Both the position numbers and the translations under genes were made by a program. Source: Maribacter thermophilus (GTDB lineage Bacteria > Bacteroidota > Bacteroidia > Flavobacteriales > Flavobacteriaceae). From it: a stretch of DNA of 64,000 nucleotides. Numbering within the stretch: position 1 is the first letter of the stretch; each line of letters opens with the position of its first letter. The notes under the pieces are model-generated. The model saw nothing but the letters and a program-made list of their open reading frames with translations, was not told the DNA's origin and made no database searches. The stretch lies in the NCBI RefSeq assembly GCF_001020565.1, contig NZ_LDAS01000001.1, positions 224,402 through 288,401 of the forward strand. Reading direction: 5' to 3'. Shown piece after piece: positions 34,234 to 43,015 of this stretch.

Positions 34234-35844
34234 ATGAAATTCTGTATGCTTAGGGTGTTTTTGTTTGTCTCGACCATGATATGGGCGCAAGAAGTGCCAA
34301 CAGATTTTTTATCCGCCGAGTTTCATAAAGAGAGAAGACAAGAGGTTAGAAAATTAATGTCCAGTAACAGTGTTCTGGTATTTTTTGCAAATGCGGAAAG
34401 AAATAGAGCCAATGACGTTGATTATGTGTACCACCAAGACCCTAATTTTTACTATTTAACAGGGTATAGAGAACCTAATGCCGTATTGCTTATTTTTTCT
34501 GAGCCACAGAAAGATGCTCAAGGAAACGAGTTTGATGAGTTGATTTATGTGCAAGAAAGGAATGCTAAAGAAGAACAGTGGACCGGTAAACGCTTAGGAG
34601 TTGAAGGTGTTGTTGATAAACTAGGGTTTAAAATGGCCTATAATGGCAGTGAGTTCAAAAAGGTACCTGTAGACTTTACTTCTTTTGATAAGGTGTCTTT
34701 TTTTGATTTTGAAAATGATTATCGCGATAAACAAGGTGATGCCGACCTTTTCGATTTAATACAAACATTTAAGGTAAAAGCTAATTATCCGTCGGATTAT
34801 AATCCCCAAAAGCAACAGTTGTACTCTATGATCCAGGCTACGGAAATTGAGAATAGTGCCAATGTTGCCCAAACAGTTGGTAGGTATTTAGATTACTATG
34901 AAGATTTAAGGAACGAAGAATTTCTTTATGAATTTGTTAATGCGCCCAACAACGAGAAAAGATTGGAAATAAAACAAAAGGTTTCGTTGGAGTTAGAGGC
35001 CAATAATCTTGATTCTAGTATGATTTCGGAAATTATGAGTACGTTGAGAGAAACTAAGACCGCCGAAGAGATGAAGTTGTTGAAAAAGGCGATAGAAATT
35101 TCATCGGTAGGGCAGATTGAAGTTATGAAAGCGATGCATCCGAATATGTCGGAAACTGAGATTCAAGGAGTTCATGAGTATGTTTATAAAAAGTATGGGG
35201 CAGAATATGAAGGGTACCCCTCTATCGTGGGTGGTGGAAATAATGGTTGTATTTTACACTATATCGAGAACAATAAGGCCAAAGTAGGTAACGATCTTGT
35301 TTTAATGGACCTTGGAGCGGAATATCACGGTTATACTGCGGACGTAACCCGTACAATTCCCGCAAATGGAAAATTCACGGCAGAGCAAAAGGCCATCTAT
35401 GATATTGTGTATGAAGCGCAGGAAGCCGGTATTAAGGCCAGTGTGGTAGGGGCACCTTTTCAGGCTCCTGGCAAGGCGGCGGCAGAGGTAGTGGCCAATG
35501 GTCTGTTGAGACTGGGGATTATTAAGGAAGCAAAAGAGGCCAGAACTTATTTTCCCCACGGCACCTCGCATTATTTGGGATTGGATGTTCATGATCAAGG
35601 CACCTATGCACCCTTTAAGAGCAATACGGTAATAACCGTAGAACCCGGTATCTATATTCCAGAAGGTAGTAATTGCGATAAAAAATGGTGGGGTATTGCC
35701 GTGCGTATAGAGGACGATATCCTTATTACAGATGACGGTCCTGTAAATTTATCGGCAATGGCGCCAAGAACTACAGAGGCCATTGAGACAATGATGAAAC
35801 AGCTCAGTCCTTTGGATGATTTTGTACTACCTAAGCTAGATTAA
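34234..35844 (+). CDS. Exported Xaa-Pro aminopeptidase (M24)
   Basis: A 536-residue peptidase with a signal peptide (MKFCMLRVFLFVSTMIWAQ). An aminopeptidase-P N-terminal domain ('SVLVFFANAERNRANDVDYVYHQDPNFYYLTGY') precedes the pita-bread domain. Metal ligands are Asp in 'LMDLGAEYHGYTADVTRT', His in 'YFPHGTSHYLGLDVHD', and Glu in 'TVEPGIYIP' and 'VRIEDDIL'. It removes N-terminal residues before proline, here in the periplasm. Its stop overlaps the thrC stop on the other strand by four bases. Confidence 0.93.
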   Translation: MKFCMLRVFLFVSTMIWAQEVPTDFLSAEFHKERRQEVRKLMSSNSVLVFFANAERNRANDVDYVYHQDPNFYYLTGYREPNAVLLIFSEPQKDAQGNEFDELIYVQERNAKEEQWTGKRLGVEGVVDKLGFKMAYNGSEFKKVPVDFTSFDKVSFFDFENDYRDKQGDADLFDLIQTFKVKANYPSDYNPQKQQLYSMIQATEIENSANVAQTVGRYLDYYEDLRNEEFLYEFVNAPNNEKRLEIKQKVSLELEANNLDSSMISEIMSTLRETKTAEEMKLLKKAIEISSVGQIEVMKAMHPNMSETEIQGVHEYVYKKYGAEYEGYPSIVGGGNNGCILHYIENNKAKVGNDLVLMDLGAEYHGYTADVTRTIPANGKFTAEQKAIYDIVYEAQEAGIKASVVGAPFQAPGKAAAEVVANGLLRLGIIKEAKEARTYFPHGTSHYLGLDVHDQGTYAPFKSNTVITVEPGIYIPEGSNCDKKWWGIAVRIEDDILITDDGPVNLSAMAPRTTEAIETMMKQLSPLDDFVLPKLD

Positions 35845-37136
35845 CGGTTTAGTAAAAAAGTCTTTAGGTCCGAATAGGTCTTTATGTTAACGGATTTTTT
35901 GTCCTTGTCCATAACTTTTTTTATCTGTGGTGGTATTGGCAATTGTTCATCTATTGTTTCTTCTACAATATCAAGAAATTTAACCGGATGGGCGGTTTCT
36001 AAAAATATGCCATAGGTGTTCGGGTGATCGGCTTGATACTTTTTTAACCCTAAATAACCTACGGCACCATGGGGGTCTGCACAATATCCGTTAGAACTAT
36101 ATATCTGTAGTATGGCATCTTTGGTTTCTTTGTCGTTAAACGAGAAAGAAGAAAGATTTGATTTTAGTTTGTTGAAATCATCATCGAACAGGTGTCTGAT
36201 TCTAATAAAGTTACTAGGGTCTCCCACATCCATAGCGTTTGAAATGGTCGCAGTGGAAGGTTTGGGATTGTACTGTTGTGTTGTCATGTACTCTGGTACA
36301 GTATCATTAACATTGGTAGCGGCAATAAAATGTTTTACGGGCATACCCAATCTTTGGGCTACCATTCCTGCACATATATTGCCGAAATTGCCAGAAGGAA
36401 CCGAGAATACGATTTCTTTTCCTTTGGTTTTTGCCTGTTTGTAAGCAAAAAGAAAATAGAACATTTGCGGTAGCCAACGGGCTACATTAATGGAATTTGC
36501 CGACGTCAGCTTCATTTTTTTCAACAGATCATCATCCAAAAAAGCATTTTTTACCATGGCTTGGCAATCGTCGAAAGTACCATCTACCTCCAAGGCGGTA
36601 ATATTTTGTCCTAAAGTGGTCAGTTGCCTTTCTTGTATATCACTTACTTTACCACTTGGGTAGAGTATTACGACTTTTACACCGTTAACCCCTAAAAACC
36701 CATTGGCGACAGCACCACCGGTATCTCCAGAAGTGGCAACTAGAACGGTGACTTCGCTGTTTTCGTCCTTAGAAAAATAACCAAGGCATTGAGCCATAAA
36801 GCGTGCTCCGACATCTTTGAACGCCATTGTAGGACCATGAAATAACTCTAGTGTAGCAACATTTTCCTCGATATCTACTACGGGGAAATCAAAGTCTAGT
36901 GTATTGGCCAGTATTTTTCGTAAGGTATCATTGGGTATTTCATCGCTTACAAATTGATGAATAGCATTAAAGGCTATTTCGTAATTTGATAAATCTTCTA
37001 TTTTTTCAAAAAAGCTTTTAGGCAGCGGTTCTATCCTTTCTGGAAAATATAACCCTTTGTCCGGAGCTATACCGTTGATAACCGCGTTTTTGAAAGAGAC
37101 GGAGGGAGCTTGTTTGTTTAGGCTATAGAAATTCAA
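35841..37136 (-). CDS. thrC: Threonine synthase
   Basis: A 431-residue PLP enzyme converting O-phosphohomoserine to threonine. The PLP Lys is in 'GPTMAFKDVGARFMAQ' (about residue 107), the Ser/Thr phosphate loop is 'VATSGDTGGAV', and 'SVPSGNFGNICAG' and 'ANSINVARWLPQ' are further landmarks. Third gene of thrABC, 47 bp after thrB. No terminator is visible at the overlapping 3' end with the M24 gene. Confidence 0.96.
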   Translation of the reverse strand: MNFYSLNKQAPSVSFKNAVINGIAPDKGLYFPERIEPLPKSFFEKIEDLSNYEIAFNAIHQFVSDEIPNDTLRKILANTLDFDFPVVDIEENVATLELFHGPTMAFKDVGARFMAQCLGYFSKDENSEVTVLVATSGDTGGAVANGFLGVNGVKVVILYPSGKVSDIQERQLTTLGQNITALEVDGTFDDCQAMVKNAFLDDDLLKKMKLTSANSINVARWLPQMFYFLFAYKQAKTKGKEIVFSVPSGNFGNICAGMVAQRLGMPVKHFIAATNVNDTVPEYMTTQQYNPKPSTATISNAMDVGDPSNFIRIRHLFDDDFNKLKSNLSSFSFNDKETKDAILQIYSSNGYCADPHGAVGYLGLKKYQADHPNTYGIFLETAHPVKFLDIVEETIDEQLPIPPQIKKVMDKDKKSVNIKTYSDLKTFLLNR

Positions 37137-37183
37137 TGTAGTATTTTTTTATGTTTTTAAATGGTTGTTTCACCAACTTAAAT

Positions 37184-38104
37184 TTAAAGTATTTTGATTC
37201 CCTGTTGGTTAATTTTGGAAACATGTATGTCGTAATCTATTCCAATTGTTTCGTAGACCCGTTTCATTTCGTTTCCAATATTGATAGCTGTTTTTTCACC
37301 TTTGCTGAATGCAAAAATAGAAGGTCCCGACCCTGAAATTCCGCAACCCAATGCACCTGCATTGATAGAAGCCTGTTTTACTTGGTCAAAACCTGGAATT
37401 AGAATGGAGCGGATAGGTTCTACAATATGGTCCACTAGAGAACGGCCTATCAATTCGTAATCTTCCTTTAAGAGTCCGGCAACAAGACCTCCTACATTAC
37501 CCCATTGTTTAATGGCGGTTTCCATAGAAATGGTAGTTCTGAGTATTTTTCTAGAGTCAGATGTTTTTACCTCTATTTGCGGATGTATCACCGTAGCATA
37601 CAATTCTTGGGGAGCGGTTATGGGCACAATGTCAAGAGGGGTATAACTTCTTATCAAGGTAAAGTTGCCAAATAGGGCAGGGGCCACGTTATCTGCATGG
37701 GCAACTTCGCTGGCCAGTCTTTCACCTTCCATGGCAAACGTAACAAGCTTTGTCGGTGTAAAGGGGCTTCCTAATAAATGGTTCATGGCCCATACGGCGC
37801 CGGCCGAACTTGCTGCACTACTACCGATACCACTTCCGGGCTTTATTTTCTTATTGATTTCGATTTCAAAACCACCCTCATACTCAGAAGCGTCTAAAAA
37901 TGCAAGTCCGGCTACGCCGGCAACATTTTTTTCTGCTTGCATTGGCAGGTCCTGTCCTTCGATTTTGGTAATTCTTATTCCTTTTTCTTTTGTTTTTCGA
38001 ACCACCATTTCATCTCCGACCGCATCTAGGGCAACACCAAGAACATCAAAGCCACATGAGATATTGGCTATAGTTGCGGGGCAAAATACTTTAACTTCGT
38101 TCAT
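37184..38104 (-). CDS. thrB: Homoserine kinase
   Basis: A 306-residue GHMP kinase phosphorylating homoserine. The ATP loop is KPGSGIGSSAASSAGAV (about 87-103), the N-terminal 'VFCPATIANISCGFDVLG' and the C-terminal 'GALGCGISGSGPSIFAF' are GHMP motifs. It starts 2 bp after the thrA stop. Confidence 0.96.
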   Translation of the reverse strand: MNEVKVFCPATIANISCGFDVLGVALDAVGDEMVVRKTKEKGIRITKIEGQDLPMQAEKNVAGVAGLAFLDASEYEGGFEIEINKKIKPGSGIGSSAASSAGAVWAMNHLLGSPFTPTKLVTFAMEGERLASEVAHADNVAPALFGNFTLIRSYTPLDIVPITAPQELYATVIHPQIEVKTSDSRKILRTTISMETAIKQWGNVGGLVAGLLKEDYELIGRSLVDHIVEPIRSILIPGFDQVKQASINAGALGCGISGSGPSIFAFSKGEKTAINIGNEMKRVYETIGIDYDIHVSKINQQGIKIL

Positions 38105-38106
38105 AA

Positions 38107-40548
38107 CTAAAAATTACCAATTCTAATAATGTCGGCAAAAATTCCGGATGCGGTAACATCGGCTCCAGCTCCGGCACCCTTAATAATCATTGGTAGGTTA
38201 GGGTATCTTTCTGTATAAAACAAAACAATATTGTCGCTTTCCTCCAGATTGTAGAAATCATGGCCCTTTGGAATTTGTTCAAGGCCAACACTGGCCTCTC
38301 CATTCTCAAATTTCGCCACATATTTTAACTTGCTATTTTTTTTCTTGGCATCGCCGAACATTTTTTGAAAGTCGTCCTCATATTTTGTCAATGACTTGAA
38401 AAAATCTTCATTGTTCGTTGTTTCCAAACTCTCTTTGGGTAAAAAAGGTTTGTTTTTTATGTCTTCTATTTCTAGAATATGACCACTTTCCCTGGCCAGA
38501 ATCAAAATCTTTCTCATTACATCGATACCGCTAAGATCTATTTTAGGGTCGGGCTCGGTATATCCTTCTTCTTGTGCTTTTTTTACAATATCGTGAAAAG
38601 TAGTGGTGTCATTAAAATTGTTGAAAACAAAGTTTAAGCTTCCTGACAGTACCGCTTGTATCTTTAATATTTTATCGCCTGATGCGATAAGGTTTTTAAG
38701 AGTATCTATTATGGGCAGACCGGCACCAACGTTGGTTTCAAATAGAAAAGGGGCATTGTATGTACGTGCCAAAGATTTCAGGTGGGCGTAATTGCCATAT
38801 TCCGAAGAACATGCTATTTTGTTGCAGGTAACCACAGAAATGCTGTTACTTAAAAAAGAGCTGTATGTTTCTGCTATTTCATGACTGGCGGTATTGTCAA
38901 CGAATATACTGTTTCGATAATTCATTTCGTTCACCTTTTTGATGAAAGAGGCTTTGTCCGCCTTTTCACCTGTAGCCAATTGATCGCTCCATGAATTAAG
39001 GTCTATTCCCTTTTCATCAAAATACATGTTGCGCGAATTCGATATACCGATGACGCGTAGTTTCAGCTTTAAGTTTTTCTTTAAGTATTTATCCTGTAAC
39101 TTAATTTGGTTCAGGAATTTAGCTCCAACGTTTCCGACCCCCATTACAAAGAGGTTCAGTTGTTTTATGTTCTCTTCAAAGAATTCTTCGTGCAGGGCGT
39201 TCAACGCTTTTTTTACATCTTTTTCGTTGATTACGCACGATATATTTCTCTCTGATGCTCCTTGGGCTATTACTCTGATATTAACATTGTTTTTGCCCAA
39301 TGTGCTGAACATTTTGCCACTAAGTCCTTGATGGCTCTTCATGTTATCACCTACCAGTGCTACGATTGCAAGGTTTTCTTCAGGGTGTACGGGTTTTATT
39401 CTACCGCGTTCCATTTCGTAAGCAAAAGCCTCGTTCACTACCTCTACCGATTTTTCAACATCATCGGCAGAAATACCTACACAAATGGAGTGTTCCGAAG
39501 AAGCTTGGGTAATAAGTACCACACTAATATCTGCTTGCGAAAGTACTTCAAAAAACCTTTTGGAAATACCAGGAATACCGACCATGCCCGGACCTTCTAA
39601 AGAAAGTAGGGCCATATTTCCGATATGGCTTATACCTCTGACCGTTTTTCCTTTTTCATTTTTTGATTTTGTTATCAAAGTACCTGGTTCTTCGGGCTGA
39701 AAGGTGTTTTTGATGTTGATGGATATGCCTTTTGCCAATACAGGTTGAATGGTGGGGGGATATAGAACCTTGGCACCAAAATGGGACAGTTCCATAGCCT
39801 CTTCGTATGAAATATGGGGTATTGCCTTTGCTTGCTTTACCATTTTGGGGTTTGCAGTGTACATACCACTTACATCTGTCCATATTTCTAAAATATCCGC
39901 ATCTACTGCGGCGGCATATATGGCCGCCGTATAATCCGATCCTCCTCTGCCCAATGTAGTAATGTCTCCATTTGCCGACGAAGCAATAAAGCCGGGGCAA
40001 ACTATGATTTTGGCCTTGGCAGGTTTAAAATATGAAGAACAATTACTGTTCGTCTGTTTGAAATCAACAGTATTTTTTCCGCCGATTTTATGTGTTTTTA
40101 TAAGTTCTCTACTGTCCTTGTAAGAACAGTCCAAACCTTGGGAAATAAAGAACTCACTAATTATATATGAAGAAAGCAGCTCTCCGAAACTTACGATTTT
40201 ATCGGATAGTTTGGGGGTTATTTCACCTATAAAAAAAGCGCCTTCCAAAAGTGTTTCCAACACGTTCAGTTCACTCTTTACTTTGCTCAAGACCTTACTT
40301 TGGTTGGTGATAGGAATGAGTTTCTTGATGGTATCTAGGTGACGGGTCTCAATTTCTTGAAATGTATCTTTGTAAGAATCGTCCTGACCGGCGGCCAAGC
40401 TCCCGGCTTTGAGTAATTGGTCCGTTACCCCACCAAAGGCAGAAACTACAAGTATTATCTTGTCATTATAGGACGATAATATATTTTTTATTTTGCTAAT
40501 ATTTTCTGGACTGGCCACTGAGGAGCCACCGAATTTTAAAACTTTCAT
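38107..40548 (-). CDS. thrA: Bifunctional aspartokinase / homoserine dehydrogenase
   Basis: An 813-residue fusion that carries the first and third steps of threonine synthesis. The kinase part starts MKVLKFGGSSVASPENI and has 'TTLGRGGSDYTAAIYAA' (about 200-216); two ACT domains sit at about 300-450 ('VRGISHIGNMALLSLEG', 'NLAIVALVGDNM'). The dehydrogenase follows with 'FVMGVGNVGAKFL' and 'GSLNFVFNNFND', 'EGYTEPDPKIDLSGIDVMRK'. ACT domains imply threonine feedback. Upstream is a candidate Thr/Ile leader peptide. Confidence 0.96.
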   Translation of the reverse strand: MKVLKFGGSSVASPENISKIKNILSSYNDKIILVVSAFGGVTDQLLKAGSLAAGQDDSYKDTFQEIETRHLDTIKKLIPITNQSKVLSKVKSELNVLETLLEGAFFIGEITPKLSDKIVSFGELLSSYIISEFFISQGLDCSYKDSRELIKTHKIGGKNTVDFKQTNSNCSSYFKPAKAKIIVCPGFIASSANGDITTLGRGGSDYTAAIYAAAVDADILEIWTDVSGMYTANPKMVKQAKAIPHISYEEAMELSHFGAKVLYPPTIQPVLAKGISINIKNTFQPEEPGTLITKSKNEKGKTVRGISHIGNMALLSLEGPGMVGIPGISKRFFEVLSQADISVVLITQASSEHSICVGISADDVEKSVEVVNEAFAYEMERGRIKPVHPEENLAIVALVGDNMKSHQGLSGKMFSTLGKNNVNIRVIAQGASERNISCVINEKDVKKALNALHEEFFEENIKQLNLFVMGVGNVGAKFLNQIKLQDKYLKKNLKLKLRVIGISNSRNMYFDEKGIDLNSWSDQLATGEKADKASFIKKVNEMNYRNSIFVDNTASHEIAETYSSFLSNSISVVTCNKIACSSEYGNYAHLKSLARTYNAPFLFETNVGAGLPIIDTLKNLIASGDKILKIQAVLSGSLNFVFNNFNDTTTFHDIVKKAQEEGYTEPDPKIDLSGIDVMRKILILARESGHILEIEDIKNKPFLPKESLETTNNEDFFKSLTKYEDDFQKMFGDAKKKNSKLKYVAKFENGEASVGLEQIPKGHDFYNLEESDNIVLFYTERYPNLPMIIKGAGAGADVTASGIFADIIRIGNF

Positions 40549-40623
40549 TCTAATGTTGTTGTATGTTGTCTTATCGAGAAATATGTTGTGTTAACGAACA
40601 CGGGGACGGAGGTGCATAGTCTA

Positions 40624-40716
40624 TTACCCCATTGGGGTGAACAATACCGTAATAGTAGGTAAACAATTACTTGTGGTATCGATTACGAATTTTATGTCAG
40701 TACTAATACAGTTCAT
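40624..40716 (-). CDS. Candidate threonine-operon leader peptide
   Basis: A 30-codon frame (ATG at 40716, tandem stops TAA TAG) that reads MNCISTDIKFVIDTTSNCLP then TITVLFTPMG. Six Thr and four Ile codons make a third of it, the amino acids whose supply controls thrABC. It lies between a strong promoter and thrA, and just past its control codons the RNA can form ACCCC-AAT-GGGGT or, alternatively, GGGG with a CCCC about 20 nt downstream. This is how attenuator leaders look. No good terminator T run is visible, so control may be at thrA translation. Not a known annotated family; call is inference. Confidence 0.6.
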   Translation of the reverse strand: MNCISTDIKFVIDTTSNCLPTITVLFTPMG

Positions 40717-40733
40717 AATAAAATGATGATGGT

Positions 40734-40764
40734 CAAAAGTAGTACATTTGAGGTGCTAATCAAA
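40734..40764 (-). promoter_or_regulatory. Strong Bacteroidota promoter for thr leader and thrABC
   Basis: On the reverse strand TTTG (40764-40761), exactly 19 bp, then TACTTTTG (40741-40734): a perfect -33/-7 pair. Transcription would begin about 10-12 nt before the leader ATG at 40716. Confidence 0.75.
40743..40750 (+). promoter_or_regulatory. Candidate -7 element for nnr, overlapping the thr promoter
   Basis: TACATTTG fits TAnnTTTG, 67 bp before the nnr ATG. It lies within the spacer of the opposing thr promoter, so the two would compete. No convincing -33 partner. Confidence 0.33.
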
Positions 40765-40817
40765 TGATTATACAAATTTTTATAGAATCGTTACTTTTTA
40801 ATACAATTACATAGAAA

Positions 40818-42368
40818 ATGAAACTTTTTAGTGCCGAACAAATTTATGCCGCTGATAAATTCACAATTGAGAAGCAGCAAATTACGAGTGATGAACTTAT
40901 GGAGAGGGCTGCGGTTCAAATTTTTAATTGGTTGCATATACGCATGCAGGGGGCTCCGGTAAAGATCCATATACTTTGTGGTATAGGAAACAATGGGGGT
41001 GACGGCATGGCACTTGCCAGGCACTTGATGGAGCATGGTTACAATATACAGGTCTATGTGGTTAATTATAGCGAAAAGCGCTCAAAAGACTTTCTAATAA
41101 ACCTTGACCGGTTAAAAGATAGAAAAATATGGCCTACTTTTTTAGAGGCCGCAAGTGATTTGCCCACTATAGACAAAGATGATATCATCGTAGATGCTAT
41201 TTTTGGTATCGGATTGAATAGAACGCCTGATAATTGGGTTGTTAAGTTAGTGGAACACTTAAATTCTTCAAGAGCGTTCATTCTTTCGGTAGATATACCT
41301 TCTGGGCTTTTTACACATAAAGTTCCGGAAAATGAAAAGTCGGTAATACAGTCTAATTACGTTTTAAGTTTCCAATTTCCAAAACTGGTATTTTTTCTAC
41401 CTCAAACAGGAATATTTATTGAGCAATGGGAAGTGTTGGATATAGGACTCGACAATGAGTTTTTAATGCAAACGGAAACTGAGTACGAGCTTATTTCAAA
41501 GAATGAGGTTTTGCCACTTTATCATCCAAGAACTAAATTTTCGCACAAAGGAACTTATGGACATGCTTTATTGGTCGGGGGTAGTTATGGAAAGGTCGGA
41601 GCTGTAAACATGGCCGGTAGGGCAGCCCTGAAATCGGGAAGCGGGCTGGTTACCTGTTTGTTGCCAAAGTGTGGCTATGACATTTTGCAGACTTCTTTGC
41701 CAGAGGCAATGGTATTAACAAGTGGTGAATCTTCTCTTTTAAAAATTGAGTACGATATTTCGCCAAACGTAATTGGTATAGGCATGGGTATGGGCTTGGC
41801 CGATAGTACAACACAGGCATTTGGAGACTTTCTAAAGAAAAATCAGTTGCCATTGGTAATCGATGCAGATGCCTTGAACATAATTTCTGAAAATAAGGAG
41901 TTAATGGAATTGCTACCCAAACAAGCTGTGCTAACTCCCCACCCTAAAGAATTGGAAAGGCTTATAGGGAAATGGGAAGACGACTTTGATAAGCTGAAAA
42001 AGACAAAGGAGTTTTCAAAAAAGTATGATTGTATTGTAGTTATAAAAGGGGCGCATACCATTACCGTTTATGGCGATAGGGGATATGTGAATACAACAGG
42101 TAACCCGGGTATGGGTACGGCCGGCAGTGGCGATGTGCTTACCGGGGTAATTACAGGATTGATGGCGCAAGGATATAATCCGTTGGACGCTGCTGTTTTT
42201 GGTGTTTATCTTCATGGTAGGTCTGCCGACCTGACAGTAGAAAGAACAGGATACCAAGCATTGTTGGCCTCCGATATAATAGAAGGCCTGGGAAATGCTT
42301 ATCTAGATCTTTTTAAGGTTCCCGAACAAGTGCAACAAGAACCCGAAGATAATGCAGGCAATAAGTAA
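40818..42368 (+). CDS. nnr: Bifunctional NAD(P)H-hydrate epimerase / dehydratase
   Basis: A 516-residue repair enzyme. The N-terminal YjeF_N domain (about 1-215) shows 'LMERAAVQIFNW', 'GIGNNGGDGMALARHL' and 'VDAIFGIGLNR'; the C-terminal ribokinase-like dehydratase has 'GHALLVGGSYGKVGAVNMAG', 'PLVIDADALNII', 'LTPHPKELERL', and 'GNPGMGTAGSGDVLTGVI'. It restores damaged NADHX/NADPHX. Convergent with the next gene. Confidence 0.95.
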   Translation: MKLFSAEQIYAADKFTIEKQQITSDELMERAAVQIFNWLHIRMQGAPVKIHILCGIGNNGGDGMALARHLMEHGYNIQVYVVNYSEKRSKDFLINLDRLKDRKIWPTFLEAASDLPTIDKDDIIVDAIFGIGLNRTPDNWVVKLVEHLNSSRAFILSVDIPSGLFTHKVPENEKSVIQSNYVLSFQFPKLVFFLPQTGIFIEQWEVLDIGLDNEFLMQTETEYELISKNEVLPLYHPRTKFSHKGTYGHALLVGGSYGKVGAVNMAGRAALKSGSGLVTCLLPKCGYDILQTSLPEAMVLTSGESSLLKIEYDISPNVIGIGMGMGLADSTTQAFGDFLKKNQLPLVIDADALNIISENKELMELLPKQAVLTPHPKELERLIGKWEDDFDKLKKTKEFSKKYDCIVVIKGAHTITVYGDRGYVNTTGNPGMGTAGSGDVLTGVITGLMAQGYNPLDAAVFGVYLHGRSADLTVERTGYQALLASDIIEGLGNAYLDLFKVPEQVQQEPEDNAGNK

Positions 42369-42409
42369 ATATATGTTTGTATCGGGGTGTTATAGGGTAT
42401 TGTAAAGAG

Positions 42410-42811
42410 TTATTTTGTTTTTACCCTGCGTTTGACCCATTTTAAGGCGTTATCGTACTCTATGAAAAACTTCATAGGTTTTTTGTAGAAAAGCTTTTCG
42501 ATCTTAAAGTTGTGCATATCTATTTCTTTAATAGAAACGATAGCATATGCTTTTAGATTGTCTAATTCTTTGAGATAGGTATAAATGGTAGGGTCTATGG
42601 CGTAAGAATTTTTTCTTAGGCTTATATAACCAAAATTCTTGTTCCTGAAATGAATTTCCGAAATACCTATTATTTGGTATGCTCTTTCCAATGTTAACGT
42701 GGCACCTTCATCAAAGATAGCTACCATGTAATCTTCAAAAACTTGTATTTTTCCAACCTCTAGTTCATATTCTCGTACTATGACTTTTTTCTTCACAGAT
42801 CCAACCTTCAT
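42410..42811 (-). CDS. Conserved hypothetical protein
   Basis: A 133-residue soluble basic protein that I do not recognise. It is built of alternating strands and helices: 'YELEVGKIQVFEDYMVAIFD', 'LTLERAYQIIGI', 'FGYISLRKNSYAIDP', 'YLKELDNLKAYAIVSI', and a basic end 'WVKRRVKTK'. The order of strands and the 'AIDPTIY' segment recall SpoIIAA/STAS-like proteins, a weak suggestion. It lies between nnr and clpC with gaps of 41 and 204 bp, so it is probably transcribed alone. Confidence 0.6.
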   Translation of the reverse strand: MKVGSVKKKVIVREYELEVGKIQVFEDYMVAIFDEGATLTLERAYQIIGISEIHFRNKNFGYISLRKNSYAIDPTIYTYLKELDNLKAYAIVSIKEIDMHNFKIEKLFYKKPMKFFIEYDNALKWVKRRVKTK

Positions 42812-42959
42812 TTTATTTGTATAATAGTGTCTGTAGCGAAAGTAGGTGGATTGGTTGCCTTTTGATAACTTTTTAGATTAAAGGCGGAAATATCGTTCAT
42901 ACTGCGTTTGGCAATAAAACTTTGTATTTCTATTCTTACGCGTAGAAATGATTTGTATT

Positions 42960-42994
42960 AAAAAAGGGAGCCTTTATACGGACTCCCTTTTTTA
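42960..42994 (-). terminator. Terminator after clpC
   Basis: AAAAAGGGAG pairs with CTCCCTTTTT around a loop with a further CC/GG pair; reading in reverse a T run follows. It lies about 20 bp past the clpC stop. Confidence 0.8.
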
Positions 42995-43015
42995 TCGATC
43001 TAATAAACTTTGAAT

